Assembly: GCA_947460915.1 (NCBI GenBank)
Contig: CANHKJ010000059.1
Coordinates: forward strand, 1 to 13,886
From: Verrucomicrobiia bacterium
Lineage (GTDB): Bacteria; Verrucomicrobiota; Verrucomicrobiia; Verrucomicrobiales; Akkermansiaceae
Direction: 5' to 3'
Length of the DNA: 13,886 nucleotides
Below, one piece after another: positions 9,701-13,886 of this stretch (positions are counted from its first letter, which is position 1; the number at the start of each line of letters is the position of its first letter). The notes beneath the pieces were generated by a model, which was given only the letters and a program-made list of their open reading frames with translations, ran no database searches and had not been told where the DNA came from. The translations under genes were made by a program, and so were the position numbers.

Positions 9701-9814
9701 GCCCATGGGATCAGTTATGCCATTGAAGAAAATGGCATGGAACCTGATGACATTCGTGTCACGATTCCGATTCTCGACGCGCGCAGGTTTTGGAGATTGC
9801 AAACTAGTTGGTGA
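3740..9814 (+). CDS. Giant secreted CotH-kinase / lamin-tail / LamG multidomain protein
   Basis: A 2024-residue protein starting at ATG with a Sec signal peptide (cleavage after CAQA, residue 23). Approximate order: Ig-like domain 24-97; LamG/concanavalin-like domain 100-335 (KHRWSFNEG start); second Ig-like domain 345-428; cadherin-like 'FYTPNAGFAGVDSFTYKANDG' type domain 435-517, shortened here to its pattern; cadherin-like domain 520-617; lamin-tail domain 622-745 (MIHEINYNP, EFIELFNP); galactose-binding-like jelly roll 776-960 (GWQYFKG; IVYINGTEV); Ig-like linker 990-1135; CotH kinase domain 1150-1540; FN3-like domain 1590-1707; second lamin-tail domain 1718-1886; calcium-loop C-terminus from 1900. 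CotH hallmarks are RLRGGNSR (1210-1217), K1223, GLYQALE with E1317, NFYK ending at K1337, and DWD 1438-1440. CotH proteins are atypical kinases, known as spore-coat kinases in Bacillus; the target here is unknown. No C-terminal membrane anchor is visible, so it is probably secreted or loosely surface-bound. The upstream hairpin suggests separate transcription. Confidence 0.9.
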   Translation: MNAARSIVFATIACLFFSLCAQAGIVSFTASRETFLPGQQVVLSWDVTAGDAISISPSVGAVSGATGSVTVVPTADTTYLLTNATSGTTASVSLSMLKAATLKHRWSFNEGSGNTVIDSVAAVNGVIVPSSSTTPANQHSRSASMVTLPGGSSGTRPYIDLPNTSMSGLEEVTIEGWMTPIQPSGTNTRIWQRVFDFGTGTAGEVTSRGGTFSGVSYLFLALQNGTNTGVKVPGIRDDGTEQNISIADAIGYGAEFHFAYVYDLDGNAGSPQIRYYKNGVLMTSLNTPHLLTGIPFDNVWLGRSNWSADSNTQASYNEFRIWNRSMSAERVADNTAAGADAFPSSVSIDSLTAFPALTIESGQTARLSYVIANPSGGSFTASINQGVGAVTGTEGFVSVTPTATTTYTLSVTAGAITRTANVTVTVTPGSNPAAENLSYQIPHSTTTAARVVANDYQTNSLSYSIVTPPANGVLSGTAPFYFYTPNAGFAGVDSFTYKANDGGLDSNTATVTLTVLPAPSAPTAITASDSVIYTDAVNGSFIARLRTTDGNPDDTFSYALVNGVGDTHNAWFTLTQHQLLSARNFLLDSGVAVSIRVRVTDSASNSFEQVLTFSVSPRPQTVMIHEINYNPSRNTQASEFIELFNPTSAAIDLSSWRLANAVDYLFPVGTTIPANGYLVIAENPAVIQSMYAVASLGPWTGGLSSQGESIELRNAVGNVVDSVDYGNSAPWPTAPNGDGASLELVNGTFDNNVGGAWSASTSVIASQTYLSAGSAGWQYFKGTSEASTPMTAWRAESFNDSAWTSATMPLGIFKINSDTPSSFNAETGVTLATQINDMATFNGSSFTTAYNSVFLRKNFTVTGAIPRALVLRVMRNDAAIVYINGTEVARFGFSPDAPVEPAYNSTAIYERANDPWSDILWLNPGTLLHQGTNTMAIHAYAKPPQLRANQEDVGVYRIFDFCVDADLRTPAEMIGTPGAANSSAVTNAAPPVRNVDHSPSAPKPWESIKITARVSDAQGLGSVQLAYQICTAGNYIPATLPRTTAQVLADASIPPPANPAFEDPANWTVIPMTDAGGLNDQAGDGIFTAIIPAQPHRTLIRYRIVATDLTGNIRTIPAANDPRRNFAAYSYHRVPNFTAGGTTYTADTLDDIPVYQLLMRPADFTSLLAYNGGDQYANSSALNVLNARHYENFLGTMIVGDQVMDHTAMRLRGGNSRYMGAGKRHFRFNFPKGHMLQAYDEKGNKYGAKWDSLLFNKLFGNKGAYDFGLPYEVGTKLWGLQGVPMPEATYVHFRVVRDADENHATNGDFWGLYQALELPEGKNFLDARNLPKGNFYKTTDWQQNGEMDQRYQAPGAPEFAEDFDNIRYNIHQTTAQSDIERFINMPLWYKYNAVQEAIRHYDIFTEPTGRHRVKNLIWYFHPTENSNGLGQLWYMPYDWDASFGPNWNNGWDNTHNAIYNHDAITDSPTWQLPMANRDPMKIAHRNAIREFRDLVWYREPSTGRGPFDDIIDDAMAPIAQFYQADMARWQNNAGAAAYWPGGAPAKVQDMKNFSFVSWSDPFGGDPAVGAGGRAAHLDAISDAIDSGLLPATPTITYNGAPSFPVDGLAFASSAFADPQGPNTFQAMQWRIGEVTDANAPAYDPLADRIYEVTPVWESGTRTSFASTQLIPGAALRVGHSYRARVRHQDSSGRWSHWSAPVSFTTTISNYVEILKQNLMISEIMYHPDVPSAAEAAAGFVESDFEYIELLNISPSLTLDLTNVRFTKGIDFDWAFASTTSLAPGQRVLIVKKQAAFVMRYGEASVPIVGEWDSLDSLSNNGEQLKLSYGAGVAIHDFVYDDLAPWPTAADTGIYSLVLFDPMSAPNHGIGINWRASYVIKGTPGSSEFTSYAEWAAHWTLSDPAGDPDGDAVANRLEYILGGDPTENDVSILPKPSRQGANLVLEFQRRDGSEWGEMLMLQSSTNLSSWPLASEVLLGSSSLAAGELAHGISYAIEENGMEPDDIRVTIPILDARRFWRLQTSW
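7190..8360 (+). other. CotH kinase domain within the giant secreted protein
   Basis: This segment carries the verrucomicrobial/planctomycetal style of CotH domain. An Arg/Gly-rich entry (LRGGNSR) leads into KRHFRFNF, followed by a conserved DFWGLYQALELPEG block, NFYKTTDW, a helical region around MPLWYKYNAVQEAIRHYD, and the acidic LWYMPYDWDASFG motif. In CotH kinases the late Asp residues of this type bind the metal-nucleotide; I infer that D1438 or D1440 plays that role. All hallmark blocks are present, so the domain looks intact. Confidence 0.85.
9434..9811 (+). other. Calcium-loop C-terminal module of the CotH protein
   Basis: DPDGDAVANRLE (D1906 to E1917) fits a 12-residue EF-hand/dockerin-like loop, with Asp at 1, 3 and 5 and Glu at 12. 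It is followed by EYILGGDP, a beta-rich stretch with LQSSTNLSSWP, and the ending RRFWRLQ. Similar 'DPDGDG..N..EYALG.DP' tails are common in secreted verrucomicrobial and planctomycetal proteins. They probably form a calcium-stabilised terminal domain; their exact role is not established. Confidence 0.65.
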
Positions 9815-9816
9815 AC

Positions 9817-9863
9817 GAGCGCTATGCTTTGGCGCTTCCCTAGTTCTTTGGCCTATTTTAGGC
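9817..9863 (+). terminator. Two hairpins just after the CotH gene, possible terminator region
   Basis: Hairpin one pairs AGCGC (9818-9822) with GCGCT (9832-9836), extendable by a G-T pair, over a 9-base loop, followed by TCCCTAGTTCTTT. Hairpin two pairs GCCTA (9851-9855) with TAGGC (9859-9863) over a TTT loop and is followed by AAAAAC. Neither has a classical long T tail on the + strand, but both lie directly after the stop at 9814, where termination is expected. Confidence 0.35.
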
Positions 9864-9939
9864 AAAAACTGAAGCATTTTCTTCCAAGTCGAGCCTTTAG
9901 ATGAATTCTGTGCTGATGATTGCCTCAAGTTGCAGTGTG

Positions 9940-9970
9940 CGCAAAATCACAATTTTAATACGCAAAATCA
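9940..9970. repeat. 10-bp direct repeat CGCAAAATCA, 21-bp period
   Basis: CGCAAAATCA occurs at 9940-9949 and again at 9961-9970. After each copy an AATT follows, offset by one base. The start-to-start distance of 21 bp is two helical turns, which would put both copies on the same DNA face. The first copy also contains the small inverted repeat AAAAT-CACA-ATTTT. Regulator-binding half-sites are one explanation. Confidence 0.4.
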
Positions 9971-10069
9971 AATTCCATTTCTCCAAAAGTGGTATATACT
10001 TCGTATGCGTGTGTGAAAAAGGCTTCTTCGAGGCTTCCATTCCGAGCAAAACCCCAAACATGATCTGTG

Positions 10070-10084
10070 AAAAATGCCATTTTT
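10070..10084. repeat. 15-bp perfect palindrome AAAAATG-C-CATTTTT
   Basis: The arms 10070-10076 and 10078-10084 are exact reverse complements around one C. It lies about 100 bp before the preferred start of the cassette A gene. A one-base centre makes it unsuitable as an RNA hairpin without opening inner pairs, so a DNA-binding dyad is more natural. Confidence 0.35.
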
Positions 10085-10185
10085 GATGGGATTTACGCGA
10101 TAATGCCAAAACGAGGGCTTTGCCTAAATGGAAGCGCAAAGAGCTCCATCGCCCGCGCACGCTTCCAAACCCATCGTCCACGAAA

Positions 10186-13100
10186 ATGAAAATTCCGCAG
10201 TTGGTTCAAACCTCGAAACGAGGCTTCACTCTGATCATTACCATCAGCTTGCTGGTCTTGCTGACGATGGTAGCAGTGGGCGTGTTATCGCTTTCTTCCG
10301 TGACCTTGCGTGCTTCGAATCAAGGCAATGCTAGCGCTGTCGCACGGGCGAATGCACGACTGGCGTTGATGCTCGCGATTGGTGATTTGCAAGTGACGAT
10401 GGGCCCTGACCGAGCTGCCACGGGAAAAGCTGGTTCATTGTTTCCCGATAGTCCACGACAGCATTTGTTAGGCGCATGGCAGGGTTTTGGATGGCAAGCG
10501 CCAAGTGGCTTAGCGCCGGCCCCTAGCGAGAAACAACAAAAATTTTCGCGTTGGCTTACCTCTGTCAGCGATCAAACCGCGCGCTATGACCTCAACTACG
10601 GCAGCACTGGCTCTGCTGCGGATGAAGTGTTTCTGATCAATTCTCAGACGAGTGGCACCTTGCCTAACAGGAATCCGGAATGGAAAGCGGAGCGACTCCC
10701 GTTGCGGGTGGGCAATCAAATCGGTGGCTTGGCTTATGGCGTGATGGATGAGACCATGAAACTACCCATCAACATGGAAGATCAAGAGGCGGGAAATGCC
10801 ATGGATAATTACGCACATCGCTTAGTTCCTCCCTCAACGCGACCCGAAGTAATTGATCCTGATTTTACATGGCAAAATCCTGAGGGTCTGATCTCACTAC
10901 CCACAGCATCGTTGGCCTTGGCGAAAAAGTCTGAATCCTTTGCCGCACGCCAGCAGGATCTCAGCATCGGCTCCTACGGGCTGCTGACCGATCCCGTGAG
11001 TGGAGGTCTCAAAATTGATCTTACACCGTTGATGGAAGGCACGGCTGGCGCGAATATCACAAGTGTCACTGGCTCAACCACTCCATACTACAGCGTCACA
11101 GATGGTGCGCCGACTTGGGACTACTTGCGCAGCTACTACCAACTCTATAAACGCACCATCACCCCAGGCGCACCGAGCGTGCGTCTAACCACTTCCAATG
11201 AATTGCGCCCCAGTTCGGTTGGGCTAAAGCCATCCCCTGCCACGGCCTCATTGCTGCCTGTGATTGCCAAGCTCCAGATCATGTTCTCGATGGTTTCACA
11301 CCATCACCACATTGGTGATCGTATCCAATTTCACAATGAAAAAGCCGTGCCGCCGGGCAATACCAATCACGCCGTGCCTCACCTCGTTTATGAACCAATC
11401 ATCACGCTCTATAATCCGTATGATGTCTCTCTCGAGTTTACTTCCTTGCGCGTGCGGATATCCGATCCCCCCGTGGGTTTTCAATTTCAAAAGCACGATA
11501 TCGCAAAGGGTACGAACCCATGGTATCGTCAAGAGTTCGCTAACGGTGAATACCACAGTCTCGCGCGCTTTCAGATCGCCAATGAGAAAAACAATTCAGC
11601 TCGGAAATTTTTCACCTATCACTTGAAAAACAAAAGCACTTCGGGAACTCCGGGCGGAACACTCAAGCTACTGCCCGGTGAAGTTCGCGTTTTTTCAGCC
11701 TACGTTGAAAAAAATTGGACATGGGGTCTGGAGACATCGGGTGGTTACACGCCGCGCGCATTCTTTGACTGGAATGCAGGGGAGGACTTGGGCAATATCG
11801 ACCGCCGCAGTAGCAACCAGTTTGGCTTGGATGCGATTCCTGGCGTCGATTTCCGTGCTGGATTGCAAACCGATCACATGAGCTATGGTGGCGGCCGTCC
11901 AGCCGATTCGCGCTACGACTTTGAGGTCGCCAACAACTGGGGCGGTGGATTCCTTTCGATGAGGCTCACGGATGAAGTCACCGTGAATGCCCGTGCGCAA
12001 CGCTGCGTCACAGACTCATCTCTTCCTGATTTTCGAGTGGATTTGTTGGCTGGTGTGAATACATCCGCGACCAGTGATATTCTGCGCACCTATGATTTTC
12101 GTTTTGCCAATCCTGCAACCGAGCTCGGCTTGACCACCACCATCACAAGGCGTTTTCGCAATGCAGACATCTTGCAAAGTCCCGCTGACAAAACACCAGG
12201 CGGGAAAAGTCCCTTTGCGATTTTAACCATGTCGGCGAAGACCACTCGCGATGTTCGTGACGATAGCAAAGCATGGCTGCAGAACAATTTTGCTACGGAA
12301 GGCGCATCTCAGCAAACTACCAAAGTGGGCGCAGCGGTACAAAGTTACGATGTTCGCTTGCAGGAAGTGACCAGCTACAATCAGTTTCCCGGCGTTGAGA
12401 TTGACCCGAGCACGGATCGTGGCTTTTATGGTGCTCGTCCTACCTCGCGCGATGGTGTCTCTGTTGTGCCGATGTATCGTGTTCCTGTTCAGCCTGCTGC
12501 TTCGTTGGGCGCGTGGATTGCAGGAAACTTAGTCACCAGCTCGCTGTTCCCGCGCGTTAATTATCCGTTAGGAAATTCCTTTGCCCATCCGATGTTGCCT
12601 TCGGGCGCGATTACTCAATCATCACCCATGGGAGGTAGTCAAAAATTGTTAGATCACAGCTATCTCATGAATGCAAGCTTGTGGGATCGCTACTTTTTCT
12701 CAAGTGCCACCGACAACAACAGTGTGATGTTTGCCGATAAACGTTCGCGTAGCGTGGTGCTCAACGATTTCTTTGCACAAAGAAAACCGATGTTGAACAA
12801 TCGCTTGGTGGCAGTGCGTGGTGATGAGTCGGCAGAAAATCTAGCATCACGGGTGGCCGCGATGGACTCGAAGACCCAGGCGCAGCAGTTCGCTCAATTT
12901 GCGATGATCAAAAATCCTTTCAACGTCAATAGTGATTCGGTCGATGCTTGGCGCGGAGTTCTCTCTTCCTTGCGTGATCACGACGTGATGGGCTGGAACA
13001 ATAGCACATTCTCTTCGCCTGAAAAAACGGCATTTTCGCGAGTGGGCGTGCCCGTGGCTGGTTCTTCTGATGACCCGAATCCGAACAATTCTGTGAATGC

Positions 13101-13746
13101 GCAAGGTCAGTTGCGCTGGGCTGGATATCGTGCACTCACCGACAAGCAGATTGAAGAATTGGCCCAGCAGATTGTCTTGCAAATCCGTGAACGTGCGAAG
13201 GCTGATAAGGCTCCATCTTTGTCACTAGGTGATTTTGTCAATCGTCGCATCGGCAGCGATAACGATCTGCATGCCTTGAAAGGAATCTTGCAAACGGCAA
13301 TTGATCAGACAGATATCAATAGTCGAAACCACAACTTGGATTCGATCAATCTCGCCGATCCTATTGGCAATCGTGGCACAGCAGTGGCCAATCGTGCCGC
13401 ACTGCGCGGCAACAGTGCCGATGGTGCTCCCTCGATCCTCACGCAAGGGGATTTGATGACGGCATTGGCACCGATTATCACGGTGCGTGGCGATACCTTC
13501 ACCGTCCGCGCCTATGGCGAATCACGCTCGGTCGATGGCAATACTGTTCTGGCTCGTACATGGTGTGAGGCGACGGTGCAACGCACAGTCGATTATGTCG
13601 ATCGCAGCAATGCTCCCGTCGATCGTGACCTCAGTCTGACCAATATTGGTAAGACAGGCTTGAAAGATCTCAGTCTCACCAATAAGGTCTTTGGCCGTCG
13701 TTTGGTAATCACTTCATTCCGCTGGTTGAACGCTGCGGAAATCTAA
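10186..13746 (+). CDS. Verru_Chthon cassette protein A (large prepilin-like protein)
   Basis: I prefer the ATG at 10186 (1186 residues) over the TTG at 10120 in the same frame, because it gives a short basic leader, MKIPQLVQTSKRG, directly before a hydrophobic helix (FTLIITISLLVLLTMVAVGV), as in type IV prepilins. Cleavage is expected between G13 and F14. The usual Glu at mature position 5 is absent (Ile). The long mature domain has landmarks I associate with Verru_Chthon protein A (TIGR02600): LMNASLWDRYFFSS (827-840), GYRALTDKQIEELAQQIV (980-997) with FVNRRIG after it (NRR 1019-1021), and the FRWL ending. The family's biochemical role is unknown. The lost Glu and large size resemble GspK/PilX-type minor pseudopilins, an inference. 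A secreted protein gene starts 12 bases after the stop, implying an operon. No Shine-Dalgarno is visible. A cluster of four His (372-375) and a repeated DLSLTN near the C-terminus are local oddities. Confidence 0.87.
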   Translation: MKIPQLVQTSKRGFTLIITISLLVLLTMVAVGVLSLSSVTLRASNQGNASAVARANARLALMLAIGDLQVTMGPDRAATGKAGSLFPDSPRQHLLGAWQGFGWQAPSGLAPAPSEKQQKFSRWLTSVSDQTARYDLNYGSTGSAADEVFLINSQTSGTLPNRNPEWKAERLPLRVGNQIGGLAYGVMDETMKLPINMEDQEAGNAMDNYAHRLVPPSTRPEVIDPDFTWQNPEGLISLPTASLALAKKSESFAARQQDLSIGSYGLLTDPVSGGLKIDLTPLMEGTAGANITSVTGSTTPYYSVTDGAPTWDYLRSYYQLYKRTITPGAPSVRLTTSNELRPSSVGLKPSPATASLLPVIAKLQIMFSMVSHHHHIGDRIQFHNEKAVPPGNTNHAVPHLVYEPIITLYNPYDVSLEFTSLRVRISDPPVGFQFQKHDIAKGTNPWYRQEFANGEYHSLARFQIANEKNNSARKFFTYHLKNKSTSGTPGGTLKLLPGEVRVFSAYVEKNWTWGLETSGGYTPRAFFDWNAGEDLGNIDRRSSNQFGLDAIPGVDFRAGLQTDHMSYGGGRPADSRYDFEVANNWGGGFLSMRLTDEVTVNARAQRCVTDSSLPDFRVDLLAGVNTSATSDILRTYDFRFANPATELGLTTTITRRFRNADILQSPADKTPGGKSPFAILTMSAKTTRDVRDDSKAWLQNNFATEGASQQTTKVGAAVQSYDVRLQEVTSYNQFPGVEIDPSTDRGFYGARPTSRDGVSVVPMYRVPVQPAASLGAWIAGNLVTSSLFPRVNYPLGNSFAHPMLPSGAITQSSPMGGSQKLLDHSYLMNASLWDRYFFSSATDNNSVMFADKRSRSVVLNDFFAQRKPMLNNRLVAVRGDESAENLASRVAAMDSKTQAQQFAQFAMIKNPFNVNSDSVDAWRGVLSSLRDHDVMGWNNSTFSSPEKTAFSRVGVPVAGSSDDPNPNNSVNAQGQLRWAGYRALTDKQIEELAQQIVLQIRERAKADKAPSLSLGDFVNRRIGSDNDLHALKGILQTAIDQTDINSRNHNLDSINLADPIGNRGTAVANRAALRGNSADGAPSILTQGDLMTALAPIITVRGDTFTVRAYGESRSVDGNTVLARTWCEATVQRTVDYVDRSNAPVDRDLSLTNIGKTGLKDLSLTNKVFGRRLVITSFRWLNAAEI
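13627..13683 (+). repeat. 18-bp direct repeat near the 3' end of the cassette A gene
   Basis: Positions 13627-13644 and 13666-13683 differ at only two of 18 bases, are 39 bp (13 codons) apart in frame, and both encode DLSLTN. The first copy runs into the perfect palindrome ACCAATATTGGT (13639-13650). It looks like a small in-frame duplication just before the conserved C-terminal FGRR...FRWL block. Confidence 0.55.
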
Positions 13747-13758
13747 CAGAAAATTTTT

Positions 13759-13886
13759 ATGCGTAATTTCTTTTTCTCCCTTTTCTCAATCGCTCTTCTG
13801 CCACTCTCTTTGGTGAGTGCCCAAAATGCCGTGCCGGGCGCGCGTCAAGTGCAGTTGCGCTTGCTGTCGTTTTACTCCGAATCCGC
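13759..13886 (+). CDS. Secreted protein of unknown function (3' partial), second gene of the cassette operon
   Basis: ATG at 13759 begins an open frame that runs off the window after 42 full codons. It starts with a typical Sec signal peptide: MRN, a hydrophobic run rich in Phe and Leu, and a likely cleavage site after LVSA (residue 21), giving mature QNAVPGARQVQLRLLSFYSES. It lies 12 bases after the cassette A stop and has only an A/T-rich leader with no Shine-Dalgarno, so co-transcription is likely. It is not prepilin-like, so it is probably not Verru_Chthon protein B, C or D, which to my knowledge carry prepilin-type N-termini. I do not recognise the family from this fragment. Confidence 0.8.
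   Translation, partial: MRNFFFSLFSIALLPLSLVSAQNAVPGARQVQLRLLSFYSES

Larger units (their letters stand above)
9864..10185 (+). promoter_or_regulatory. AT-rich intergenic region, likely promoter of the Verru_Chthon cassette
   Basis: This stretch without a convincing gene separates the CotH gene from the cassette and is visibly more AT-rich than the flanking coding DNA. Possible -10 hexamers are TATACT (9995-10000) and GATAAT (10099-10104); neither has a good TTGACA-like -35 at normal spacing, so no promoter can be fixed. It also holds a direct repeat (9940-9970) and a palindrome (10070-10084), described separately. A 61-codon open frame at 9901-10086 was not accepted as a gene. Confidence 0.45.

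Noticed and set aside
9995..10007. Resemblance of TATACTTCGTATG to a loxP half-site
   Set aside because: Only about 9 of 13 bases match, with no inverted partner; chance similarity.
9901..10086. A 61-codon + strand frame in the gap, with CxC and CxxC pairs
   Set aside because: It lies in AT-rich DNA with no ribosome site, no recognisable family and random-looking composition; the overlapping frames are equally open. Most likely non-coding.
10120..10185. TTG start giving a 22-residue longer protein A
   Set aside because: The extension is polar and basic with several Pro and would bury the prepilin leader; the ATG at 10186 gives the normal short leader.
1..13886. tRNA, rRNA, CRISPR array, insertion sequence or transposase
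   Set aside because: Nothing resembling cloverleaf, regular spaced repeats, terminal inverted repeats or transposase motifs was seen; coding sequence fills almost the whole window.

Overview
The window looks like chromosomal DNA of a verrucomicrobial bacterium, probably class Verrucomicrobiae. Three protein types support this: an autotransporter-repeat protein ending in a PEP-CTERM-like tail, a very large secreted CotH-kinase/lamin-tail protein of the verrucomicrobial/planctomycetal style, and a protein I recognise as Verru_Chthon cassette protein A. The assignment rests on family recognition by eye; no database was searched.

Layout: all four genes lie on the + strand and all appear to be exported or envelope proteins. 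(1) Positions 2-3658 hold the 3' part of a giant beta-strand-repeat protein whose start lies left of the window. It contains a long internal duplication and ends in a VPETS-type sorting tail. (2) A short gap with a hairpin resembling a terminator is followed by 3740-9814, a 2024-residue multidomain secreted protein: signal peptide, Ig-like, LamG, cadherin-like, lamin-tail, carbohydrate-binding-like, CotH kinase, FN3-like, second lamin-tail and a calcium-loop C-terminus. (3) A roughly 370-bp AT-rich gap (9815-10185) holds hairpins, a 10-bp direct repeat with a 21-bp period and a 15-bp palindrome. It is the only substantial non-coding stretch and probably carries the promoter for what follows. 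(4) Positions 10186-13746 encode Verru_Chthon cassette protein A, a very large prepilin-like protein. (5) Twelve bases later, at 13759, a new secreted protein starts and runs off the window.

How they may fit together: the first two genes look like independent cell-surface or matrix proteins. The last two look like the beginning of an operon for a poorly characterised pseudopilus-like system. Protein A has a class III-like leader without the usual Glu at +5 and is very large, as is GspK, the tip pseudopilin of type II secretion. I infer that the cassette may assemble a secretion- or surface-associated pseudopilus. No RNA genes, mobile elements, CRISPR arrays or tRNAs were seen. None of the three visible starts has a clear Shine-Dalgarno sequence.
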